From the NCBI GenBank assembly GCA_037951165.1, contig JBBDHG010000126.1:2648001-2712000 (forward strand): a DNA stretch of 64,000 nt, written 5' to 3'. Of this stretch, positions 54,421 through 64,000 are shown piece by piece. A program made the translations under genes and the position numbers. Numbering within the stretch: the first letter of the stretch is position 1; each line of letters begins with the position of its first letter. The notes under the pieces are model-generated. The model worked only from the letters and a program-made list of their open reading frames with translations. It did not search any database and had not been told where the DNA came from. This DNA is from Lophius americanus. Its lineage: Eukaryota; Chordata; Actinopteri; Lophiiformes; Lophiidae.

Positions 54421-55084
54421 GGCATGAGGACCCACTCTCTGTTCCTGTATGGAGAAAAAAAACACAAAAAATCATGTTTATAACACTAAGTTTGTTTTAC
54501 TGTAATTGTTGCATTTTGCATTAAAACTTAAATATATTTTATATAATCGTAGTTTGTAAATTTATTTTTCACTTTAAGCAGTATGTTTGCAAGTTTATTA
54601 ATAACTATCTAGTTATTAATTAGCAAATTCATCTTAATTTTGTCACTTTTCTACCTGTGTGGAAGCCGAAATCTCATCTCAGTTGAATTTCACTAAGCGT
54701 GTTTGTTTCGCGGAAAAGGAAAATGTTCAAAGACCTGTGAGCAGCAGGATTCCCTGTTTGTACTCTGCACATTTTACTTCACCTGAAAACTGGACATTGC
54801 TGAAGAGGCTGATTGGTAATGCACAGCAGTGCTGGACTTATTTAAAAAAGGATAATTATAAATTTACAGTAGATGGCAACCGGTCAGTCTGAAGAAGAAA
54901 CAACCACAGGAAGTGAATACTGTATTATTTTCCCATAAAACATTTCACAATCCATGTTAGGTAACTGATTTTTTGTTGTGAAGCTAATGCCATCCAAAGC
55001 AATGAAAACAGAAGCATCATCTCTAACACCCACTTACACAAGTAGCTCAGTCATAACATCTCACCAAGCAGGACAGCAGGATAG
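54421..55084. other. Unassigned stretch
   Basis: A 77-codon frame at 54659-54892 has no recognised domain. Nothing else seen. Confidence 0.4.
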
Positions 55085-55325
55085 GAAAAAAAAAAGACGA
55101 TAAAAAACATCAAAGAATACAAAACCAACTAAAATTTTGAAATAAAAACACATAAATAAAAAAAAAAGATACAAAAATGACCATAAAAATATAAAATAGG
55201 ACTCTCAAATCTAAAAGTAAAAAATTGAAAATAACAAAATGATAAATAAAAGACTATAAAATATAAAATATAAAAAAAAGAACTAAAATGTAGAAATAAA
55301 AAACTGATAATAATAAAAACGGACT
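55085..55325 (+). repeat. Strand-asymmetric A-rich tract
   Basis: About 240 bp in which the plus strand is dominated by A with scattered ATAAAA units. No reading frame and no clean unit length. It ends about 25 bp before a SINE 3' end. Confidence 0.7.
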
Positions 55326-55350
55326 TAAATAGAAAACGGATGAATAGCGT

Positions 55351-55518
55351 CTATAAATTGCCAGTAGGAGGGAATGTGACTGTGAATAGGTGTGAACGGT
55401 TGTTGAACTGGCAACTCGTCCAGGGTGTACACTGCCCTCCACTTATTGTCAGATGGGATAGGCTCCAGCCCCCAGAACCCTGAACAGGGTTAGCAGTCAT
55501 GGATAATGAATGAATGAT
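55351..55518 (+). mobile_element. tRNA-derived SINE, 3' part
   Basis: TAAATTGCCAGTAGGAGGGA, GTGAATAGGTGTGAACGGTT, TCGTCCAGGGTGTACACTGC and GATAGGCTCCAGCCCCCAGA, then AATGAATGAATG. The tRNA-like head is absent. Same family as 49921-50122. Confidence 0.8.
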
Positions 55519-57245
55519 GAGTGTTTGGTTCGACAGGTGAGACATGTTGGCCCGGCTCGCTTTACAGTCATTTAAGATATTGCATGAATTGGGTCTGCAT
55601 TAACTTTTGAAAAGCTGAAGCTGCATTGTTCTGACATTTTTAAGTGATTACCTAAACATTAATTGGTACAAAGTAGTTCTGAGGGCAAACAGAAAAGTGA
55701 CCGAGTCTGATTTGCTGATAAATGTTGAACTTGATCCGCATTTGATATAATAATGTTTTAAATGGTTTCCTAGTATTGCATTCTGCTTAGACTTTAACTT
55801 CCAGACTACCTTTGCACTCTTTAGAATGTGAAAACACCTGAAATCTTTACTTTGAATGCAGCATTGATGGCCTGGAACTGCCTTTTGTCTCCTGAGATGA
55901 ACGGCGGCGCAGAGATACAGATCAGAAGATAATGCGCCTTCAGTGGTGTCCATAGGAAATAGAGACCATTTGATCAGAGGTAGGAATAATATTGTTTTTA
56001 ACATACGCCGTTTGCTTTTTCCTTTGTTATGTCGGCATTTGCGTGCAACTCCATGCCGATTGTCTATATGCCAACTGATGGGGTGAACTACAAAGCATTC
56101 ATGGCCCAAAAAGTTCAGTTGTGCTCTGCCTGATAAAACGGGTATTTGGCGTAGGTGTGTGATATTTGATAATTTCCCGAAATTACGCCTAGTTCAGGTG
56201 AACACAACACCAGCCAAAAGCAGTAGCAGACAAACTCCGTCTTCTTTTTTTTCTTGTTTATAGAGTGGATGATTCAATGACTCCAGTCAGGATGCACTGG
56301 TTGAAAAACACTCAGCAAAAGATGCACCAGGATAAACAAGGTAGACAGAAATGGCATGAAAAGGTGGAATATTGGAGCATAGAGACTCAAAAAACAACCC
56401 CTGCTTTTTGAACACTACACCTTTAAAAAGAGCTTGAATTTCTACCTCCTCCCTATGAACTCATCATTCAGGCAAAGTCTGAACTACTCAGTAACTGTAC
56501 AGTATTTGACATTTGCCAATGCTTTAATGTAGAAGAGTGTAAAATTATAAATTATGTCAAGCATATTTACCCATCCCCTGACTCGGTTTAAGCTCGGAAA
56601 CTGCTGTGTTAACATAGTAGGATGGAATTTATGCTTGTGTCAATTTCCCAACTATGCATCATACTAGGGAAATGTTCTTAAGTTAAAGTCAAAGTCTTTG
56701 GGAAAGAAGAAATTATTCAAATCAAGTTAATAACATGAAAACGGAGCTGTGACTGCATTGCAGTTTTCCGGGGATTGTGGGTATAATGACCCTGAAAGTG
56801 TACAGCCTTAGCAGGTAAATCAGCTCAGAGCTGCGACACCTCATGCTTCCAACCCTTCACTCAGGTAAGCAGGGACAACTCGTGGATATTTTTTTAAGTG
56901 CCACGTTAAATTAACATTGTACATTCAGACCAAAATCTCAATTATCTGCTCAGTGAATTGTGAAATGTGCCACGTAACACATCTTCAAACCATGTTGCCT
57001 CTTTCATCTGATTTGCTCCTCTCACCTATGAACTCAATATTTCAAATTCAAATGAATGGCTTTTTTTCTCTTCCTGTCAAAATTGTGTGTCTGACTTATC
57101 TCTGATGTGCAGCTGTGAAGAGAGCAGGTACATTTTTTTTTTTCCTATCTCTGAGAGCCTGATACAGCGGGTGGAGTCTCGGCTGGGGCACATGGCTTGC
57201 TGAGTATGTAGACGATGTTGTTGACGACAGCATTTCACAAGCAAA
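55519..57245. other. Unassigned stretch
   Basis: A 153-codon minus-strand frame at 55648-56109 is the longest on that strand outside the L2 element. It has no recognised domain, signal peptide or membrane segment and no repeat signature. I do not call it a gene. Confidence 0.4.
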
Positions 57246-57845
57246 ATGGCCAATGCTGGATATATCCCAGTTGAAAAACAGCCCTGCTGTCTCTTTCCCC
57301 ATCACACACAGGTTTCTCAGGTCGAGAACAACATTTGTCATTTGACTTTGTTTTCTTCTTTCTTTGCAACTCAACGCTTTATCAGTCCACTGTCATGCCT
57401 CACTGGTGGTGGTGTAGAGTTGTGTAGCACTGGGTCATCTTTGCCCCTGCTGTTACTGAGAGCATTTTGCAATCAGTGTATGCTCTTGGCTCCAGGTAAT
57501 AACCCTTTAATATATACTCCACTCTTTTATTTCAGTTGTTTCCCATTCACACAGTGTCCCGCTGTTCTCTGTTGCTTTCCTGACAGTGGTGTTGGAAAAC
57601 ATGTAACTCCTCTGAGGGCTCTTCTTAAAGGCCTCATTCATACTGCAGATACTTTGTATTCATTTGTATTGATGCATGTTTTTTGTAAGTTCAGGTTCCT
57701 AACTATGCACAATTTACTTCCTTCAATTAGCATCTTGTTTTATGCCAGAAAATTATGGGATATTATGGAATTGTCATCACCATCACACCGTTTCATTGCA
57801 TCACTTTTAGATTTTCATATAATTTCATACCAACATAGGCCGTAG
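57246..57845 (+). other. 199-codon open frame, longest in window, function unknown
   Basis: I do not recognise this product. It has several hydrophobic stretches (for example LPLLLLRAFCNQCMLL at residues 64-79) and many cysteines, but no family motif. The last third (from about 57735) is Element A copy 8, so that part is repeat sequence. The frame overlaps a minus-strand frame (57096-57374). No splice signals or poly(A) signal can be tied to it. A chance frame is most likely. Confidence 0.15.
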
Positions 57846-58110
57846 TGAAAGGAAGAAGTGGATTTTCTTTGGCAAATGTCTGTTGTATATTTCAGACAGT
57901 AGGAGGATTTTTTTTACCTCCAAACGTTTTTGGACAATTATTTCTCAACTGATGGTCATATTTAGTTCAAATTTAGTTCATAAGAAACGACGCGAGGGGG
58001 GAAATCTTAAATATATTATATTTTATTTTAATAACTGATATTATTATTCACTAGGGGGAGCTTTCTTTTTTTTCGTACAGCAAGATCACCAGTTAGATTT
58101 CAACCCAGAA
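57735..58110 (+). repeat. Element A copy 8
   Basis: ATTATGGAATTGTCATCACC, CATACCAACATAGGCCGTAG, TATTTCAGACAGTAGGAGGA, TTACCTCCAAACGTTTTTGG and CACTAGGGGGAGCTTTC, in the usual order. It is followed by GTTAGATTTCAACCCAGAAG, which parallels GTTGGATTTCAATCAAGGGA of copy 7. Confidence 0.75.
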
Positions 58111-58164
58111 GATTCTTGCTGTGCTACTGTAACCTACCAACAGATAATTGACAAAGCTTAAGAA

Positions 58165-58565
58165 ATAACTAGTACATTATAAAGTCAGCAATTTCAGGAA
58201 GGAAGCCCAGACTTTCCTCTCCCCGGCCATATCCACCAACGAGGATTCCGAGCTGTTCCCAAGCCAGAGGAGAGATGTAACATCTCCAGTGTGTCCTGGA
58301 TCTGCCCCGGGGTCTCCTCCCAGATGGACATGCCCTAAACACCAACCCGGGGAGGCTAACAGAGGGCAACGTAACCAGTTGCCTGAACCACCTCAACTGG
58401 CTCCTCTCGTTACGGAGGAGCAACGGCTCTACTTTGAGCTTTCCTGGATATATGTGCTCCTCACCCTATCTCTAAGGCTGAGCCCAGCCACCCTGCAGAG
58501 AAAACTCATTTCCGATACTTGTATCTGTGATCTCATTCTTTCGGTCATTACCCACAGCTCAGGAC
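58165..58565 (-). pseudogene. LINE C-terminal fragment (LRWF...GRRPRGR type)
   Basis: The minus frame at 58423-58169 reads NERSQLRWFRQLVTLPSVSL, PGLVFRACPSGRRPRGRSRT, then WRCYISPLAWEQLGI. This is a C-terminal block found over and over in teleost genomes and attributable to a non-LTR retrotransposon. Upstream on the minus strand (58430-58560) are the antisense landmarks GCTGAGCCCAGCCACCCTGC and TCTGTGATCTCATTCTTTCG (given in plus orientation), also from this element. Which LINE clade carries the block I could not settle. Confidence 0.75.
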
Positions 58566-58854
58566 CTGAGCTATTACTTTGCTGCCAATGCATTTAGCAC
58601 TTTTACCTTACCACATACATTACCGCATTCGCCTCAACATTTACAGTTTTTTTCTGTTGTCAGAGTGATTCACTGTTCACTGCCATCTTGTGGATTTATC
58701 AATGCAAACGTAAAGGACTCACGTATGCTCTGATATACTGAACGTTTGAAACTGATGTACCCATTTTCATATGCTGACGGTATATAAATCATCCTCACAA
58801 AGGTTATTCCCAGATTTGCTTCTCTCTTGCAACAACTTGCAGAGCATCTCCTGG

Positions 58855-59010
58855 GGATCTCCTGGGGGATCCCAAGGTATTCAGAGGCTAAATGAGATAT
58901 GTTGTCCCTCAAATGAGTTCTGTGTCTTGAAAAGCTAACCTCTAAAGGGAGCCCCCTAGGGGGCATCCTACGTACATGTCTGAACCATCAGAACTGGCTA
59001 TTAACAGAGC
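58855..59010 (-). pseudogene. LINE C-terminal fragment, second decayed copy
   Basis: In plus orientation it has AGGCTAAATGAGATATGTTG, AAGGGAGCCCCCTAGGGGGC and TGTCTGAACCATCAGAACTG. These correspond in order to segments of 58230-58400. It is much more diverged and lacks an internal part. Confidence 0.55.
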
Positions 59011-60268
59011 CAGTCCTCCTTGACCCTACACAGGGTAAGACATGAATTGGATGGAAATATGTTTTAACAAGATATAGGAGGTTGCTCAAGGACCTACTCC
59101 TTCATAAAAAAGAAACAACAAAGAAGAGAATGGGGAATGATGACGTTCTTGGATAACTAGAACTTTTTGTTGTGGCAAATTTGTGAATTTTAACAAATGG
59201 AGGAACATACTTATTACATAACTCGTGAAAAGGCAACAGGTCTTAAAGCCTCGTCTTCAAGGAAAGCATGAAGACCCGACTTTAAGATGGTGGAGTCTGT
59301 GCAGTTCTGCATCCAGGGGACTGGACATTGGGTGCATGGCAACAAATGGCTTGATAGGGTTTGTCAATGAAAGATGTCCAGTTCCCCCCCAGACCTCGGG
59401 CTTTGCCGATGCTGTAGACAAAGCTTAAATCTATTTGCCACTTAAAGGACAGAGTAAATTCTTGGTCCGTGACGGGTGAGCTGAGGGTGCTATATAGATT
59501 TTTATATGGAACATGGATTATGGAATATGGATTTTACACCCCTTGAAACAATGAATTTCATGTTTTTGGTAATTGATATGAACATTCTGACTCTGTATCT
59601 CAATGTAATTGTTGTGAATAAATAAACAGGCTTATGAGTTTGTGATGTCAGAAAGTGATGCTAGGTGCAAAAAGTTTAATAAAAACATGCCACTTTTTGC
59701 TGCTTGGATCATGTCGGTGGCATAATTTTGTGAAATCTTACACCCAGAGGTGTGTTTACATTTACAGGCTTGAGAGTGTTTCACCTATGGAGAACATGGG
59801 AAGTTCTGAATATTTTCTATTTGAAGAAATATATAAAAAAAAAAAAAATCATTCATCCAATCATCAATCCACGTACCTCCAATACAGATAAGGATATGGC
59901 CTTTCATTCATATTCTATATCAATTGTATCGGCAAGAAATCAGGGATATTATGGTATCATGGATATTATGGAAACAATATTATCTAAAATTGTGTTTTTA
60001 TTCCATTTTCACAGAACAGTAATTTCTGACACCAACCAACAGTTCTTTAGCATTAACACAATGCTTCTGATATTCTATTCTCAGCTCAGCAAGGGCCAAA
60101 ATGCAAAGAGACACACGATAGAAGTACAAAAAAAGTGTGAAGGAGCCAGATGGACCTCCAGAGTCAGAGAGAGAAACTCAAACTGACTGAGCAGATGGCT
60201 GATGGAAACAGCTACTTGAGTGGAATCTTGTGGAATCACATTCTGACACGGTGGCAGCTGCTACCGTG
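59011..60268. other. Unassigned stretch
   Basis: A 13-bp A run near 59836 sits inside overlapping frames of 78 and 144 codons (59655-60186) that have no recognised domain. No repeat family recognised. Confidence 0.45.
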
Positions 60269-60293
60269 CCCCCCCCCCCCCCCCCCCCCCCCC
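60269..60293. repeat. Poly(C) run of 25
   Basis: Uninterrupted C homopolymer (poly-G on the minus strand), rare in vertebrate DNA and also prone to sequencing or assembly error. Confidence 0.9.
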
Positions 60294-60334
60294 AGCTAGC
60301 AAAAAACAAATTAGCTTAAAAACCCAGCAAATTT

Positions 60335-60631
60335 GACCTAAAACCAGACTTAATGTGCCAAACTGTGATTTATCCTCAAAACATAAGCAAAACATTAGTG
60401 AAATTCTTACATTACAAGATAGACTGTGAAATTCCTTTCTGTTTAGCAACTGACTGGCAGGGATGCAGGAATGGATAGAGCCTAGAGGGGGGATCCATTT
60501 ATTTTTTTGTGCTGGATGGGTGTGGTGGGTGTAGCTATAAATTTAGAGCTGAACTTGTCTGCAAAGACCCTCATGGCAGAAGATTTGCATGTTTTAAATG
60601 CCATTGTGACCTTAGTGTGCCGGTATGAGAA
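60335..60631. repeat. Direct repeat, copy 1
   Basis: GACCTAAAACCAGACTTAAT, TCCTTTCTGTTTAGCAACTG and GGCAGAAGATTTGCATGTTT are shared with 62036-62319 in the same order and orientation, 1.7 kb away. It begins about 40 bp after the poly(C) run. The minus frame (60742-60482) contains AFKTCKSSAMRVFADKFSSK. Confidence 0.9.
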
Positions 60632-60794
60632 TCCACCAAGGCCAAAATTGAATATGAATATGGCATGACTTGACATCTTGTCAATGATAAGGTGGAGCTG
60701 AGCAGGAGAGAGGAGTCGATCTGACTGTGAACTCAAGGGCACTATTAGCAGTTGGTTTGTGTGAGTTTAGATTAATCATTAAAACTGCAATATC

Positions 60795-61045
60795 TATATA
60801 TATCATAGATATAATGTAATTGTCGTCATTTTATACCCACATAGGCTGAGGAAAAACCAAATAGATTTTTGGGAATGGTCAGTTGTATATTTCTGTCATT
60901 AGGAGGAACTTTACCTCCAAGAGCTTTCCGGGCAGCATTTCTCAACTATTTGTCCAGTTTGGACGACATTTGGTGCATATGGATCAAATCCAGCAGGATC
61001 TTGTAAACATCATATTTTACTCTAATAGTTCAAATTAACCCAATA
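60795..61045 (+). repeat. Element A copy 9
   Basis: TTATACCCACATAGGCTGAG, GGGAATGGTCAGTTGTATAT, TTTACCTCCAAGAGCTTTCC, TTCTCAACTATTTGTCCAGT, GCATATGGATCAAATCCAGC and CATCATATTTTACTCTAATA. It lies between the two direct-repeat copies. Confidence 0.75.
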
Positions 61046-61081
61046 TGGTGTGCTTTTTTACAAACTGTTGACTCATCTAAT

Positions 61082-61180
61082 GTTTACCCCGCCTCTCGCT
61101 CAACTTCCGCTGGGATAGGTTCCAGCCCCTGCGACCCTAAACAGGATAGGCCGTTGCGGATAATGATTTCATTCATGAAT
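61082..61180 (+). mobile_element. tRNA-derived SINE, 3' end
   Basis: TTTACCCCGCCTCTCGCTCA, GCTGGGATAGGTTCCAGCCC and CGACCCTAAACAGGATAGGC, with GGATAATGATTTCATTCATG at the end. Same family as 55351-55518. Confidence 0.8.
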
Positions 61181-62035
61181 GGGTATTTATTTGTGGGGGA
61201 AGGTTGTTATTTCATCTTCAGATCCCATAATATGTCAATAATTAATCCACAATGAGAACAAAATCTATCCTCTTTGCGAATTAAAGACAAAAATGTCCCC
61301 ATTCAAACTGAAATTTTTGATCACACCATTGAAGGAAAAAAAAAAAAATAATAATGCATTCCATGTTGTTAGACTTTCTTTCTCGAATCTAACTTTCGAG
61401 GTTGTTTTTCCATGTTTCTGCCTGAACGAGCATATCAACGGTAAAATATATGCTATTTTCCTTATTTGCTGCATTACGATTTACTCCTGTTTATTAGAAC
61501 AAAAACATTAGTCAGTAAAAGAGTTAAATAATTTCAAAAGATAATTAAAATGAGAACAAGGACATTTATGTACACTTTGATGGTAAAAAAAAAGTGTTGT
61601 TTTCTCTATCTAATACTTACCGAAATACAATAATGCAACTTAAATAATTTAATTGTTAATCATTACCATATCTCCGTAGTATTCACTTGAAGGACAATAA
61701 CACATTTTTTATCATTTGACAGACTGTTTCAAAAATCCATGGAAGTGGAATTATTACATTTAATATATTTATATATCTTATGGCAGTTTAAAGGAGTGGA
61801 CATTTCATTTTCTAGAAAAAAATCATGTGAGGTAAGCTTAGAAAATGAGGTACAGGAGTAAAAGGGCTAAATGAATGAAAAAATTAAATATTATTTTTAA
61901 AACTGCATCAGATCTGTGTCTGCATCTGGATGCTCATCTTCCCTGTCTTACCTGTTGTGTGATAGAGAGGTAAAATGTGTCAATAAACATTATTCTGAGG
62001 TGATTGCTACTATGATGCACTTCCACATGACATGT
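61181..62035. other. Unassigned stretch
   Basis: AT-rich with an A run at 61336-61348. Overlapping 69- and 72-codon frames (61265-61511) show no domain. Confidence 0.4.
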
Positions 62036-62319
62036 GACCTAAAACCAGACTTAATGTGCCAAAAAGTTTAAACGTAAGCAAAACATTAATGGAAATCTTA
62101 AATCACAAGACAGATTTAGAAATTCCTTTCTGTTTAGCAACTGACTTGCAGGAGTGCGGGAGTGGATAGAGCCCAGTGGGGGGATCTATTTATTTTGTTG
62201 TGGGTGGATGTTGTGGGTGTTGCTATATATTTTGAGCTGAACTTATCAGCAAAGACCCTAATGGCAGAAGATTTGCATGTTTTAAATGCCAGTTTGACCA
62301 TAGTGTGTCTATATGAGAA
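62036..62319. repeat. Direct repeat, copy 2
   Basis: Second copy of 60335-60631 with scattered substitutions and small indels. The minus frame (62409-62134) again contains AFKTCKSSAIRVFADKFSSK followed by an IATPTT block. Confidence 0.9.
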
Positions 62320-63037
62320 ACATTTTTGTGATGAAAAGAGTTCTTCATTCATAAAAACACCAAAAGTACGAACAACAATGTCATAGGCGCAGAGGTGGTT
62401 CATTTTCATGTGTCGAAAATATTTGATGTATTCTGTTGCTTATGTTCAGGATGTAAATGTTAGTTTGGCCGAGTATGTATCAGTTAAAAGGTTCTCTTAT
62501 CCTTATTAACAACAGTCGATATAGCAGTGCTGATTTTCATAACTCTACATGAACGGGTCTCAGTTCTGTAGAAATGTAATATTCACTGCGGGATATTTGG
62601 CTGAGAAAAGTCTTTGTATCTTCTGGGTTTTGAATTTAAATCAAACAAGTCACTTCCTGTTAGTGATTAGTGATGTTTCGTTGGAGGTTTCTGCTTTCTT
62701 ACAGCCACGATTTATTCCTTTTGTAAACCCCTGGCTCTTTTTGAAACATTGCAGTACACCAGAGGCAATATCCCTCCCTACATTTTGTATTTTTGGCATC
62801 TTAAATGATTTGCCATGTATGCGTACATGGAGGAACCTGAGGGTGAATCGAATCTAGTCCCGACAAACTCAGATATTAACTATTTAAAAAAATGGTAAGA
62901 TCCATTCCTAATACTTTTAGTGTGTAAGTCAGGACATATAGAAAATTTAAAGAAATAAATATAAAACTTAGGAGCGATATTGTGTATGATGATTCTAGAA
63001 TTTTTTAATTAAAAGAAGAGTTTAACATATACGCAAG
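62320..63037. other. Unassigned stretch
   Basis: A 102-codon plus-strand frame at 62549-62857 has no recognised domain. No repeat family recognised. Confidence 0.45.
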
Positions 63038-63378
63038 CGCATTGCATTTACCCCACAAAAAAAAAGATTCACCTCTATCTCAACATCTGGATCTCATAAT
63101 TAAAAGAAAAGGATCTCGTCATTACAAGAAAAGATCTCTGAATTACGTTAAGAATCATTTTTCTGGTGCGTTGGAGAAGTTGATATAATCTTAAAATATG
63201 CTTGGCAGTAAGGATGAGCATCGAAATACCAAATTTATAGTAAATAAGCTCTGTAACACAACTTACATATTCTCCTTATCTCGTAATTACGAAATCATAC
63301 TCTCATAACTACTAGAAACAATCTCATAATTACGAGATAAGGTACGTAAATTTTTCTTTATTCGGCGAATGCAATGCG
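63038..63378. mobile_element. Candidate 341-bp MITE with CGCATTGCATT termini
   Basis: CGCATTGCATT at 63038-63048 is mirrored exactly by AATGCAATGCG at 63368-63378, and the next bases are also similar (TTACCCC against TCGCCG on the inverted right end). The interior holds repeats of ATCTCATAATTA/TCTCGTAATTACGA type on both sides, themselves near-palindromic. Likely a nonautonomous foldback-type element; no flanking target duplication identified. Confidence 0.55.
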
Positions 63379-64000
63379 ATTCCCTAAATATATTATGGTA
63401 CAAAAGAAATGTGAGTAAGAAATGGAAAGGTCAGTTTGTTTTTAAGGGTAAAAAAATGACTCTGAAACCTGCTAAATCAAATGAGATGCAGTTTAAACCT
63501 TTAAAATGTTTCCTATTTTGCAAAAACAGTGAAATCTGACATTCATTACACGTTTTGTGAAATCTTTGTTAAAGAGCGAAAACTCTTAAGCAAGTTGCCT
63601 CTCAAGTCGCCTCTCGTACTTCAACCAAAACAACCACGACCTCCAGCACTGATGACGTATTTTCCTGTTATGTCCTTGTTGGACATGGATCGGGACACAT
63701 TTACGTTTTCACTAGAAAAGAGATTTAGTCAAATGCATCCCAGACCGCATCGGCAGGTTGATGAGTGATTGGTCACAATGCGGTCGAAAGCCTTGCAATG
63801 CAGAAGGAACCCATCGTGGGATTTCCTCCTGATAGTGACCATTCCTCGCTGGTCATATTATCTCCACAATACAATTATCACTGGCACTCCTAGGAAAGTG
63901 TAAAATATGCAGAGTTCAGTATGAACTGCATGAGCCTGAAACTCATCATACCGTCTTACATCTGTTCTACAGGTATAATTTTTTACTTGTGATCAGATAA
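63379..64000. other. Unassigned stretch
   Basis: A 79-codon frame at 63529-63768 has no recognised domain. No repeat family recognised. Confidence 0.4.

Noticed and set aside
55648..56109. 153-codon minus-strand frame as a gene
   Set aside because: No recognised domain, splice context or promoter, and composition like the surrounding DNA. A frame of this length is expected by chance in 64 kb on six frames.

Overview
The window looks like intergenic or intronic DNA from a ray-finned (teleost, probably percomorph) fish. It is AT-rich. The open frames are short: the longest is 199 codons and is partly repeat-derived. I see no multi-exon host gene, no rRNA gene and no functional tRNA gene. What can be identified is typical teleost repeat content: L2-type, RTE-type and other non-LTR (LINE) fragments, tRNA-derived SINEs, Tc1-like DNA transposon debris, MITE-like elements, microsatellites and minisatellites. 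I make no claim about species.

Layout. 0-8 kb: a LINE 3' tail, two copies of an unnamed dispersed repeat that I call Element A, a 24-bp palindromic minisatellite, an L2-like reverse transcriptase scrap near 5.7 kb and two TA microsatellites. 8.5-13 kb: a minus-strand RTE-type C-terminal half, then the most complete element in the window, a 2.4-kb 5'-truncated minus-strand L2 (10.58-12.98 kb). 13-20 kb: mostly unassigned, with one Element A copy and a 33-bp minisatellite inside a 139-codon frame. 20-31 kb: a possible conserved element with two octamer motifs, then a dense graveyard of Tc1-like pieces, L2 3' ends, an RTE piece, SINEs and a large dispersed repeat. 31-46 kb: sparse, with several Element A copies, one of them split by a SINE. 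47-53 kb: a 23-bp minisatellite, an RTE endonuclease piece facing an RTE C-terminal piece that is itself split by a SINE, a Tc1-like end and a 644-bp MITE. 53-64 kb: SINE 3' ends, two LINE C-terminal scraps, two further Element A copies, a 25-C homopolymer, a 0.3-kb direct repeat and a TIR-bounded MITE candidate.

No genes can be shown to work together. The coding remnants (reverse transcriptase, endonuclease, transposase) are frameshifted and truncated, so every mobile element here appears dead. The best candidate for something undescribed is Element A: nine loci in 64 kb, both orientations, with internal reiteration of a roughly 140-bp subunit. I found no sign of a novel defence, regulatory or biosynthetic system. 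All family assignments come from motif recognition by eye without a database search, so clade-level names are provisional.
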